Virus record (IMG/VR): IMGVR_UViG_3300024344_002357 | Location: 1-32,211 of that record | Length of the DNA stretch: 32,211 nucleotides | From: a virus | Direction: 5' to 3' (one strand) | Part shown: positions 14,407 to 22,156 of the stretch, piece by piece | How positions within the stretch are numbered: position 1 is the first letter of the stretch | Layout: each line of letters starts with the position of its first letter | Translations under genes and position numbers: made by a program | Notes under the pieces: model-generated | What the model saw: only the letters and a program-made list of their open reading frames with translations | Databases searched by the model: none | What the model was told of the DNA's origin: nothing

Positions 14407-15978
14407 CTACAGTTCAAATATTTCGTCTACTATAACTCCGTCTCTTTTACCCTTGGATGATTTTCCTATTATAAGTACATTGTTTCCATTATATAGAACA
14501 TTTTTGTATTTAATCCAAGCTTCATTAAAAAGAGTTATATTATCAACGCTACCAGTAGCATCTTCTATTTCTAAAAACCCCATTTCATTGCCAGCGGCCT
14601 TACCCTTTTTTGGTGTGTACCTTCTCGTTTCAGAAACTGTTGCGGCAATCATAACCTTGCCCTCTTTACCATTAATGAGATCTTTACAAGTGGTATCAGC
14701 CCTGCTAGTATCTGATGACTCTACTTTGGAGAAAGTCAGTGACACGCCGTAATAATTTTCTTCCGTTCTAACTATCCATTCTGGATCGTCGTGTAGAGAG
14801 ACTGGAGGATCTTCTAGCTGCTGTATCAAATCTTTTACTATCTCCAGCCTATTCTTGTTTGTAACCCCACCACCCTCTTTTCTCGGCTTGCCTAGACTTC
14901 TAAGAAGTTCTAGTAATGAGTCAAAGGCTTGATAATTTTCTAAAGCCCATTCTATTTCTTTGTTGGATAACTTTTCAAACGTGTCGAATTCATAAAGCAT
15001 CTTTTGTCTTGAAACTTTAAGGTTGGACAAAACTCCAGAGGATATTAAAGCTCTGGTTGCCGTTTTATTTATCTTCCTAGAAATGAGGACTAAAAATTCA
15101 TACCAAGTCCACTCCTGTGATTTTAAAGATTCCTTTAGATCAGAAATACTATCTCTTATTGTTGTTATTGTGTTAGACCCTAGAGACTTGACGTTTTTGA
15201 GTCCAAAGTAGATTGTATCGTTTATTACGTCAGTCTCTTCGTTCAAATAATCTAAGGACGGAGGATGTATGAATATATCGTTGGACTTAGCGTCCGTGAC
15301 AAGCTCCTTGACTTCTTTCTGCGGGTCTGGCTTTCCGCCAGAATATCTAAGATAGTTACAGTAGAACTGTAGCGGATAATGCGTTTTAGCGTATGCGCTC
15401 CAATATCCACAAATAGCATAGCTAACAGCGTGAGATTTATTAAAAGCGTAACGACTAGACTTTTCAATCCAGCTAAAAATTTCCTCTGCTGTTTCTTCGT
15501 CCACAGTCCCTTGCTTAATAGCCCCTGACATAAAAGACTTTTTAACTTTAGCCATCAGATCCGCCTTCTTTTTGCCGATGGCTTTACGGAGGTCGTCAGC
15601 GTCCTCAAGGCTAAATCCAGCTAACTGTTGAGCTATCTGCATTGACTGCTCTTGATAAACGAGTACACCCTGAGTCTTCTTTAGGATTGGCTCTAATGAT
15701 TGGTGCAAATATGTTATTGACTCTTCGCCACTCTTCCTATCGACGTAATGTTGAGTCATAGACTTTCCATCAACTATAGCTTTTAGACATCCCGGACGGA
15801 TGATGGCTATTAAGTCGGAAAGTTCTTCCATATTTTTGGGCTTAACTTTTTTAGCCCAACTTCTTCCTAAACTACTCTCTAACTGAAAAACACCCTTCGT
15901 TCTTCCGCTACAGATTGTGTCCCATGTAGAGTCGTCGTCAAAAGATAAATTTATAGGATCAAAGGTGGATGTTTCCAT
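14407..15978 (-). CDS. dnaE: DNA polymerase III alpha subunit, C-terminal half (split gene)
   Basis: A 523-residue protein that starts exactly where the other half stops in the family alignment. Residues 29-35, GVFQLES, are the first palm/fingers motif after the third catalytic Asp; IAIIRPGCLKAIV, GVLVYQEQSMQIAQQLAGFSLEDADDLRKAIGKKK and FNKSHAVSYAICGYWSAY are conserved finger motifs. The C-terminal 90 residues are the OB domain (GFLEIEDATGSVDNITLF). No catalytic Asp of the active-site triad is on this half, so it must assemble with the N-half. The ATG at 15978 is preferred over an in-frame TTG at 15996 because AAAAGG precedes it at good spacing. It overlaps dnaQ by 20 bases. No tau-binding domain is seen after the OB fold. 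Confidence 0.93.
   Translation of the reverse strand: METSTFDPINLSFDDDSTWDTICSGRTKGVFQLESSLGRSWAKKVKPKNMEELSDLIAIIRPGCLKAIVDGKSMTQHYVDRKSGEESITYLHQSLEPILKKTQGVLVYQEQSMQIAQQLAGFSLEDADDLRKAIGKKKADLMAKVKKSFMSGAIKQGTVDEETAEEIFSWIEKSSRYAFNKSHAVSYAICGYWSAYAKTHYPLQFYCNYLRYSGGKPDPQKEVKELVTDAKSNDIFIHPPSLDYLNEETDVINDTIYFGLKNVKSLGSNTITTIRDSISDLKESLKSQEWTWYEFLVLISRKINKTATRALISSGVLSNLKVSRQKMLYEFDTFEKLSNKEIEWALENYQAFDSLLELLRSLGKPRKEGGGVTNKNRLEIVKDLIQQLEDPPVSLHDDPEWIVRTEENYYGVSLTFSKVESSDTSRADTTCKDLINGKEGKVMIAATVSETRRYTPKKGKAAGNEMGFLEIEDATGSVDNITLFNEAWIKYKNVLYNGNNVLIIGKSSKGKRDGVIVDEIFEL
15319..15354 (-). repeat. 36-bp dispersed in-frame segment, copy B (in polymerase C-half)
   Basis: Minus strand encodes Y-L-RYSGGKPDPQ (residues 209-220 of the C-half). 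Sequence matches copy A at 10907-10942 at 33 of 36 bases. Here the hairpin is perfect: TCTGGC and GCCAGA enclose a 5-base loop. The segment follows HYPLQFYCN, where E. coli DnaE has only about three fewer residues before its next conserved block, so this copy could be native to the polymerase and the other one derived, or both could be insertions. Confidence 0.85.
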
Positions 15979-16642
15979 CTGCAAATGCCTTTTCAAATTT
16001 TACGCTAGGAGAAACTCTTCTGATAAGCTTCATGAAAGCAATCAACAAATTGGCAGTATCTTTTACGTCCTGTAGTGCGTCATGAGCATTTTCTTTGTCC
16101 ATACCAAGCAGGTCTCTCATTGAATCCATGCTCAAGGATTTAACATCTGAGTTATTCTCCATCCACATCCACACCGTATGCATCAAGTCAACTTTGTGAA
16201 TAGGATTAAACAAGCCCTGTCTACCTGACTTGTTGTGCGTAGGGCCATATTGTTGGCACATACGTTCAACGATAGGCATGTCAAAACCAATTATGTTGTA
16301 ACCAGCGGCGATAGGAGCGTAGTAGTTTGTTTTTTTGAAGTTGTACTTATTGACAAAGTTTGTGAACTTTTGCCAAACCGCTTTTGGCTGCGGTGCTTTT
16401 GCTAAATCTTCTCTATTCTTTCTAGTGACGGCGAGAGCTTCGTCCTCTACTGGATCTAAACCTAGCTCAATAGCCTTATCGTCATCTAAAATAGGCCGTA
16501 TTTCACTATTAAAATAACCTCCGGGCTGCACAGTGAGCTTGCGCCCATGAATAGCAACTGCGGCAATTTGTGTTGGCTGACACTTATACGGGTTTCTACC
16601 GCCCGTTTCAAAGTCGAACACAATGATATCTCTATAATTCAT
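15959..16642 (-). CDS. dnaQ: DnaQ-like DEDDh 3'-5' exonuclease (proofreading)
   Basis: A 227-residue DEDDh exonuclease. ExoI is IIVFDFETGG with D10 and E12, ExoII is AAGYNIIGFDMPIVE with its Asp, and ExoIII is NAHDALQDVKDTANLL with the His and Asp. This fits the epsilon-type proofreader of a C-family polymerase. No clear clamp-binding QxxLF is seen. The gene lies between the two polymerase halves, overlapping the 83-residue protein by 4 bases and the C-half by 20, so proofreader and both halves should be made in similar amounts. The C-terminal tail after the exonuclease fold is only about 15 residues, so a polymerase-binding domain like that of E. coli epsilon is not evident. Confidence 0.92.
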   Translation of the reverse strand: MNYRDIIVFDFETGGRNPYKCQPTQIAAVAIHGRKLTVQPGGYFNSEIRPILDDDKAIELGLDPVEDEALAVTRKNREDLAKAPQPKAVWQKFTNFVNKYNFKKTNYYAPIAAGYNIIGFDMPIVERMCQQYGPTHNKSGRQGLFNPIHKVDLMHTVWMWMENNSDVKSLSMDSMRDLLGMDKENAHDALQDVKDTANLLIAFMKLIRRVSPSVKFEKAFADGNIHL

Positions 16643-16890
16643 CTTATCTTTTTCCTTAATTCAACAAATTTATTTATTGCTTGTTCAATGTCTGCGTAAA
16701 GCATACTGAACGGAATTTTCTTTGAGTTAGATTCTTTTTCATGCAAACATCTAGGGTTGGAACAGTGAACCTGATACATGTCCTTTTCTACCATTCTGTC
16801 ATAAAAATCATTTATTTTGCATATAGACAGAGATTTGAACTCAACGTATCTTTTGTTCTCAATTCTGTTTTTTATAAATTCTCTATTCAT
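16639..16890 (-). CDS. Small unknown protein with zinc-type cysteines, between the polymerase halves
   Basis: An 83-residue basic protein of unknown function. It contains VHCSNPRCLHEK, a C-x-x-x-x-C-x-H arrangement that could be half of a zinc knuckle, plus a single Cys upstream (SLSICKIN). The ends are lysine/arginine-rich helices. The arrangement VHC-x-N-x-RC recurs in the 100-residue protein at 27518-27820, so the two may be distant paralogs. It begins one base after the stop of the polymerase N-half and overlaps dnaQ by 4. Position suggests a polymerase accessory role, but nothing in it proves this. Confidence 0.7.
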   Translation of the reverse strand: MNREFIKNRIENKRYVEFKSLSICKINDFYDRMVEKDMYQVHCSNPRCLHEKESNSKKIPFSMLYADIEQAINKFVELRKKIR

Positions 16891-16891
16891 A

Positions 16892-18799
16892 TTAAGATTC
16901 TTCCAGTTGGTCTCTAATACCCATCACTTTATCTAAAAGTGAAATACCTAAAACGTCAAATTTGACATGACCCATAGCCTCAAGATCGTTCATTTCCATA
17001 CCAGCCATTTTTTCTGAGCTAGATTTGTCTCTAACCATAGGGCATACCTCGTTCAAATTATTGGAGGAAATTACAACTCCAGCTGCGTGTTTACCCTGAG
17101 ACTTAAATGTACCTTCGATGCGCATGGCTTGTTCAAACAGTTTTGCATAATCGCCTTCTAATTCGCCCTCGTCATTCATTCTGCAATACTCTCTTAGGAC
17201 TTCCGGCTGATTTATCAAAGTCCATCGTATTACTGACGGGTCGTCCATATCCGCTAATTGATCAGATATTTCATGTTCGGGTGGTAGGCTTTTTGTTATG
17301 ACGTTCATTTCGTCATAGCCGCAAGCCTCATTCATGCGTAGAACTTCTTTGAGTGCGCTTCGCCCTTGAAGTCTCCCAAATGTAACCATTTGACTTACTT
17401 TTGAATGTCCATACTTATCTCTTATGTAGTTTATGGTATCGTCTCTTCTAGATGCCGGTACGTCTATATCAATATCTGGAAGTGATATGTGATCTTCTGT
17501 ATTTCTTCCGGCGTTATAAAATCTTTCAAAGATTAATCCATACTCAATGGGATCAACTTGTGTTATGCCCACCAAATAAGAAACCAAACATCCAGCAGCA
17601 GAACCTCTTCCGGGTCCGGGAATCCAAGAGTTTGATCTAATGTTGTTAACTATATCTCTTACTATCAGAAAGTATCCAGACAGGTTTGCATCACTTATGA
17701 CTTTAAGTTCTTTTTTTATTCTGTCGGCATATATATCTTCAGATGTTTTTGTGTTTATCTTACCACTTGGCATGAGGAAATTTTTCCATCCCTCTCTGCA
17801 TAAATGTTTTAGGTAAGCCTCTTCCGCCATGTCTTCTGGGCATTTAAACTTAGGCAACATTGGCTGACCAAGAATGTCATAGCTTTCACACATGTCGGCC
17901 ACATGCATGGTATTCTGCAATTCAGCTTCTGTATGTATTGCCTTCATCTCTTGTAAAGTTGGGATGTGGAAGTTGTTAGACTTCATAAACCCAGAGAAGC
18001 CAACGTCCTCATTGTTATCTAACTTGCTTTTTATCTTTCTAAGAGTTGTTTTCATCGCAGAACACAAAAGTAGTAGGTGGTCTGGTGAATCCTTCTTTTC
18101 TGGATAGTGTGAGTCTGAGGTCGCTATCGAGGGTATCTTTAATGTTTTAGCGATATAGCGCATCCCTTGCGCTACAAGCTTTGCTGCTGGAGAGTTATCT
18201 TGGTCTATACACTGCACTTCGATTAGAAAGTTTTCTTTACCAAATATATCCATATATTTGTATGCGACTTTTGTGACTTTCTCAACCCAGCTTGGGTCTA
18301 TATACTTCTTAACTCCAGCCTCTGTTTCTTGACCATACGCAGCTTTATAGTCTGTAAAAATCGCGTTAGCCATGTCGCTGCCTAAATGCCCACTAAAAGC
18401 CAAAAGGTCTCCGTTAGCATATTGACCGAGCAAATCTAAGTCTAATCGCGGCTTGTAATAATAAACATCTTCATCGTTACTGCGAGATACAGCCTCGATC
18501 AATTTTCCCCAGCCAGTCTTGTTCTTTGCCAGCACTACAAGATGACTCAGGGTTCTGTTTGATGTTTCTTTTACCGTTGCGTCGTCTTGACTGAGATAGA
18601 ACTCACAGCCTAACACAGGTTTGATATTTTTTGCTTTACAAGCCTTAGTGAAAGAGACAGCTCCAGACACGGTTCCGTGATCTGTCAGTGCGCAAGAGCT
18701 AAATCCCAAGTCTGCACACCTGCTTGCGATCTGTTGCGGCCTAGACAGACCATCAAGTAGGCTGTAGTGACTGTGTAAATGTAATGGAGTCCAATTCAT
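16892..18799 (-). CDS. dnaE: DNA polymerase III alpha subunit, N-terminal half (PHP + catalytic palm)
   Basis: A 635-residue protein. Residues 1 to about 250 are the PHP domain: LHLHSHYSLLDGL, CALTDHGTVSG and IATSDSHYPEKK hold most of the usual metal ligands. The palm follows, with GPGRGSAAGCLVSYLVGIT and LPDIDIDV, whose D442 and D444 match E. coli D401 and D403. GRLQGRSALKEVLRM and KSQGKHAAGVVIS are conserved. The third catalytic Asp is D615 in KFDVLGI. The protein ends 20 residues later at a normal stop, with no intein-like sequence. It carries the complete catalytic triad but lacks fingers and OB fold. ATGA overlap with the RecB-like nuclease gene upstream. Confidence 0.95.
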   Translation of the reverse strand: MNWTPLHLHSHYSLLDGLSRPQQIASRCADLGFSSCALTDHGTVSGAVSFTKACKAKNIKPVLGCEFYLSQDDATVKETSNRTLSHLVVLAKNKTGWGKLIEAVSRSNDEDVYYYKPRLDLDLLGQYANGDLLAFSGHLGSDMANAIFTDYKAAYGQETEAGVKKYIDPSWVEKVTKVAYKYMDIFGKENFLIEVQCIDQDNSPAAKLVAQGMRYIAKTLKIPSIATSDSHYPEKKDSPDHLLLLCSAMKTTLRKIKSKLDNNEDVGFSGFMKSNNFHIPTLQEMKAIHTEAELQNTMHVADMCESYDILGQPMLPKFKCPEDMAEEAYLKHLCREGWKNFLMPSGKINTKTSEDIYADRIKKELKVISDANLSGYFLIVRDIVNNIRSNSWIPGPGRGSAAGCLVSYLVGITQVDPIEYGLIFERFYNAGRNTEDHISLPDIDIDVPASRRDDTINYIRDKYGHSKVSQMVTFGRLQGRSALKEVLRMNEACGYDEMNVITKSLPPEHEISDQLADMDDPSVIRWTLINQPEVLREYCRMNDEGELEGDYAKLFEQAMRIEGTFKSQGKHAAGVVISSNNLNEVCPMVRDKSSSEKMAGMEMNDLEAMGHVKFDVLGISLLDKVMGIRDQLEES

Positions 18800-19815
18800 T
18801 TTTTCTTAGTATCTTCTGCGAGTCTACCGCCGCCATCTCCGTATGCTGACAGCTTGTTGACATCTCCGTATTTTTCAACAACTTTTAAGATTCCGTCTTT
18901 TCTTACCTCGTCTCTAATATGTTGACACACACTTTTCTTTGAACCTTCTTTGTAAGGCTGACTAAACTTACAAAGTTTCTGGCACTTCCAATGTGAGTTT
19001 TCATTAGATAAGAGCTTTGGATTTTGACTTCTCTTAATTTTCTCAAATTTTTGTCTCAATATGTTTTCTGCTTTTTTGTAGTCGTCTTCGTCAAAGACCA
19101 TTGAGAAAACACCACCAGCGTTAATATAAAAAATGCTTACAGAAAACTCTGCTTCTGGGTACATGTTTTTTAGGGCGTAGTAATACAGGAGGAGCTGAGT
19201 GTCTTTTTGCAGCTTCTCTAAAGTTTTCTCTTCTCCAGTAGCCCAGTTAATTCTTTTGCCGGTTTTATAATCTAGTATCTCGTAATAGTTTTCGCCCTGT
19301 TTTACGATTAAGTCAACGGTTCCCTTTATAGCTAAGTTACCTTTGACATTTTCTTTACCTACCCTGTAGTTGTACTTTGCCCAGTTTTCCTGTATTTCAA
19401 TGTCGAAGAAAAGCTCTGTCGCAAATACATCTTGATTTCTAGGATCAAACATTCCGTCCTGATAGGCCACAGCTTTCTCAGCCCATTTTAGACAGGTTCG
19501 TTTTTCAGTATCCGTGATAACGACTTCTGGAAAACTACTAGCGTAGTAATCAAAAGCTAAGTCATTCACATGCGATAGGTCGTCACACTGCTCCAGCGTA
19601 AAAGTGCCAAGTTCGTCATCAACGACCTTGTCTTCACCTTTGATGATAGCCAGTGACTTGTCTCCAAGTATCTGCATCACCTTATGGGTAATAGTACCCA
19701 TGAGAGCTTTTTTGTTCGTCTTGTCCTTGTAGGATAGATTGTACTGGAGAAAATACTTTTGTTCGCAGAACTCCAGAGTTCCTAAACTACTGCTTCTGTG
19801 GTAGCAAACTATCAT
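18796..19815 (-). CDS. RecB/Cas4-like PD-(D/E)XK nuclease with Fe-S-type cysteines
   Basis: A 339-residue nuclease of the RecB/Cas4/AddB class. SSSLGTLEFC is the N-terminal motif with C17; GTITHKVMQIL is the conserved G-x-x-x-H; IKGTVDLIVKQGENYYEILDYKTGK contains the catalytic D and the E-x-L-D-Y-K-T core; and QLLLYYYAL is the Q-x-x-x-Y helix. Near the C-terminus HWKCQKLCKF and SVCQHI give three more cysteines, so together with C17 a four-Cys [4Fe-4S] site as in Cas4 and AddB is likely. It would resect or process DNA ends during recombination or replication. It overlaps its upstream neighbour by 29 bases. Confidence 0.88.
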   Translation of the reverse strand: MIVCYHRSSSLGTLEFCEQKYFLQYNLSYKDKTNKKALMGTITHKVMQILGDKSLAIIKGEDKVVDDELGTFTLEQCDDLSHVNDLAFDYYASSFPEVVITDTEKRTCLKWAEKAVAYQDGMFDPRNQDVFATELFFDIEIQENWAKYNYRVGKENVKGNLAIKGTVDLIVKQGENYYEILDYKTGKRINWATGEEKTLEKLQKDTQLLLYYYALKNMYPEAEFSVSIFYINAGGVFSMVFDEDDYKKAENILRQKFEKIKRSQNPKLLSNENSHWKCQKLCKFSQPYKEGSKKSVCQHIRDEVRKDGILKVVEKYGDVNKLSAYGDGGGRLAEDTKKK

Positions 19816-20344
19816 CTAAACCATCTAATTCTGTAGTTATCAAATTGTACATATCAGTATGAGCGCGAAAACCATTGTTGCCTTCACTCTCTCCTTTTTT
19901 GATAAACCTAGCCTGTTTGAAATATTGATCCCTGTCTTTTTGTCCGATGATCCATATCCTCTTTGGCGTATGACCATCAAACTGTATGCTTGCAAAAATG
20001 TAAAGATCTAATCCTCTCTTGTCCGCTTGGTGCTTGCTTGTAGCAGCGACTGAAACGTCATAGAAAGGCTTTGGAGCGACTGTGCGCCTTTTAGTCTTTA
20101 CTTCAATCCTTCTGTCATTTTTGAGGATATCATGCCCGTATTTGGCATCTCCCTCTTCAAAACTAATAATGTCCGCACTGATGTACGCAGCGACGGCTTC
20201 TTCCCCAAGAAATCCAGCAAAGTTACCTTTACCCTTGAGTATTGAATTCTTAATTGATCCCATCTGCTTAGCCTTAGCTTTAGCAGAGTTGACCATATCC
20301 TGTGTAAACGGAATTTCTACGATTAAGCCTTTGGAGTTATCCAT
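19787..20344 (-). CDS. PD-(D/E)XK nuclease-like protein
   Basis: A 185-residue protein. The start is placed at the second ATG (20344), because AGGA lies exactly six bases before it whereas the first ATG is adjacent to that site. GFLGEEAVAAYI provides the conserved Glu helix, DAKYGHDILKNDRRIEVKTKRR the D ... E-x-K core, and YDVSVAATSKHQAD a following strand and Gln/His segment. This resembles small restriction-endonuclease-fold proteins. It could be a Holliday-junction or flap nuclease, a DNA-degradation enzyme or a modification-dependent endonuclease. It lies between dNMP kinase (overlap about 22 bases) and the RecB-like nuclease. Confidence 0.75.
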   Translation of the reverse strand: MDNSKGLIVEIPFTQDMVNSAKAKAKQMGSIKNSILKGKGNFAGFLGEEAVAAYISADIISFEEGDAKYGHDILKNDRRIEVKTKRRTVAPKPFYDVSVAATSKHQADKRGLDLYIFASIQFDGHTPKRIWIIGQKDRDQYFKQARFIKKGESEGNNGFRAHTDMYNLITTELDGLDDSLLPQKQ

Positions 20345-21120
20345 CCCCATTCCTTTATAACCTCTAACAATGCTCTATTAGTTTCATCAATCGTCATGTT
20401 TTGATTGTCGATAACATGATCAAATTTCTTAAAGCCATCTAAAGCTGTTTCACTGTCGTGACTATCTTCGTGAGGCTTTCTTGTCAGTCTTATGACTTTG
20501 CCTCCAGCTTTGCGTATAGCCTTAACTTCGTTTGGGAAACGTATATCTGGAACAATGGCTAGATCAGTTCCACTTTGTTTTATTCTGTTCACACAACTGC
20601 GAACCCATATGTCCGATTTAAGTCTTCTGCATATGTCTGTTCCAAAATATTGTAAAAATTCTCTTGCTGTAAGATGAGCTTCTGCTGCTGGTATCTTCAC
20701 AAGTTCGGTTTGGTCTGGGCCAGAAATTAACCTAGACATATCTTGAATTCTAATATTAGTAAGTGAGTTTTTATCTTCGTCCGTGCCGAAACACTGCTCT
20801 TCTGACAAACCGAATAGTTGTACCGCTATTATCTTGAGAGGGTCGGCAAAACTAAACGATCTCACATGAGGCCAAATTTCTTGTGCTGCGTATTCTACAA
20901 ATTCAGGATCTCTTCTCTCGATGTCGAGAATACCCAAACCTTCTTCTTCTTCGCCTTTCTCGTTAATCGTCACTGTATTAACAAGAAGTTCGCCAGTGTC
21001 TTGGTTCATCATAAACTTCTCAATTACATCATTAACTCTAAGTTGATATCCGTAAAGGAAGTTTGTTGATGTGGTTTTACCGCTTTGCTTTGCTCCAGAG
21101 AATCCAATTATTCTAGACAT
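20323..21120 (-). CDS. Deoxynucleoside monophosphate kinase (phage dNMP kinase)
   Basis: A 265-residue P-loop kinase. The N-terminus IIGFSGAKQSGKTT has Walker A at G9-T16. FADPLKIIAVQLFGL is a hallmark of phage dNMP kinases (T4 gene 1 type), TAREFLQYFGTDICR is the substrate-binding helix region, and DLAIVPDIRFPNEVKAI plus VIRLTRKP form the core strand and lid. It phosphorylates dNMPs to dNDPs for phage DNA synthesis and fits with dUTPase, dCMP deaminase and RNR in this window. It overlaps DnaG by 8 bases. Confidence 0.9.
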   Translation of the reverse strand: MSRIIGFSGAKQSGKTTSTNFLYGYQLRVNDVIEKFMMNQDTGELLVNTVTINEKGEEEEGLGILDIERRDPEFVEYAAQEIWPHVRSFSFADPLKIIAVQLFGLSEEQCFGTDEDKNSLTNIRIQDMSRLISGPDQTELVKIPAAEAHLTAREFLQYFGTDICRRLKSDIWVRSCVNRIKQSGTDLAIVPDIRFPNEVKAIRKAGGKVIRLTRKPHEDSHDSETALDGFKKFDHVIDNQNMTIDETNRALLEVIKEWGWITPKA

Positions 21121-22156
21121 ACTTGCCCTCCAGTTGAGGCTTAATTTCGTTTTGTATTTGTTGTACGGTCATTTCGCCAATATCCTTAGCGAAAAACTCT
21201 GGTTCGACAATGTTAAAAAGAGTTCCGCATTTTTCCTTGATTGACCTTCTAGCTTTTTCGCCACCTTCGTCATTATCTGTCAGTATAACAACATTAAAGG
21301 CTCCAGAAGTTTGTATAATTCTAGATTGTGTGTCACTAAGAGAAGATCCAAATATACCCACACAATTTTCTATTCCGGCTTCGTGAAGTCTCCATACATC
21401 GCCTTGACCTTCTACCAAAACAACCGTTTTCTTTTCTCTTATCTTTTCTTTGGCTAGCCAGTAACCGTATAAGTGAGAGCCTGAATTGAAGTATTTGGAA
21501 TTTATCCACTTGTAACCGTTATGTTCTTCTTTCGTAGTTCTTCCTACGCAACCAACGTATTCAAAGTTTTCATCATAAACGGGAGCTACAATTCTACCGT
21601 TCATCTGTTTACCTTTTGAATCGCAGTTTCCAACATCAAACTTATCCAACACCTCTTTAGTATAACCCCTATTGATGTAATACTTAGAAGGTATCTTGAG
21701 ACTTTTCCTAATTTCTTCTCTAGGTATGTTTAGTATTTTCTGTTTATTCTGCTTTGTTTTTTGCTGATACTTTTGAAGTATAGACGGTATATCTTTTGCT
21801 CTATCTTTAATATCGTTTCCACTTACGTTAAGAAAGTCCTTGCAAAAATTAATAGCTTCATTGAATGAAACTTCCTTGTCTTTTCTCACGCTAAGTACAG
21901 CTCTGACAAACCCCAATATCGAATGAGTATGCTCTTTTTCGCAACCTCTAGTCCAACACTTCCAAGCACCTTTCCACTCACCGAATACCGTCATCGTGCA
22001 TCCATGTGGATTGTCAGCACCTTCGTGTATGGGACAGACAAAGGCGTAGTAATCGCCATTATCTGTGTAGTCTATTTCTAAAAAATCTAAAAGATCACCT
22101 ATATTGTCAGACATCAAATCTGCCAGTGCAATCCTGTCTTCTTTTGTTTGAAACAT
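21113..22156 (-). CDS. dnaG: DnaG-type DNA primase (zinc-binding + TOPRIM)
   Basis: A 347-residue primase. Residues about 40-75 form the zinc domain: CPIHEG with C and H, then CWTRGCEK with two Cys, as CHCC. The TOPRIM core follows with KTVVLVEGQGDVWRLHEAG (catalytic Glu) and VVILTDNDEGGEKA (D-x-D). Compared with bacterial DnaG it ends soon after TOPRIM and lacks the C-terminal helicase-binding domain, so contact with the neighbouring DnaB must be made otherwise. It makes RNA primers at the replication fork. It shares a TAATG junction with DnaB and overlaps dNMP kinase. Confidence 0.93.
   Translation of the reverse strand: MFQTKEDRIALADLMSDNIGDLLDFLEIDYTDNGDYYAFVCPIHEGADNPHGCTMTVFGEWKGAWKCWTRGCEKEHTHSILGFVRAVLSVRKDKEVSFNEAINFCKDFLNVSGNDIKDRAKDIPSILQKYQQKTKQNKQKILNIPREEIRKSLKIPSKYYINRGYTKEVLDKFDVGNCDSKGKQMNGRIVAPVYDENFEYVGCVGRTTKEEHNGYKWINSKYFNSGSHLYGYWLAKEKIREKKTVVLVEGQGDVWRLHEAGIENCVGIFGSSLSDTQSRIIQTSGAFNVVILTDNDEGGEKARRSIKEKCGTLFNIVEPEFFAKDIGEMTVQQIQNEIKPQLEGKYV

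Noticed and set aside
16892-18799. Possible split intein joining the polymerase halves
   Set aside because: The N-half ends in GIRDQLEES and the C-half begins METSTFDP. Neither end has the Cys/Ser start, the terminal H-N or the 35-120 extra residues an intein would need.
18796-19815. CRISPR-related Cas4
   Set aside because: Only the nuclease fold and cysteines are shared; there are no CRISPR repeats or other cas genes in the window, and stand-alone RecB/Cas4-like nucleases are common in phages.
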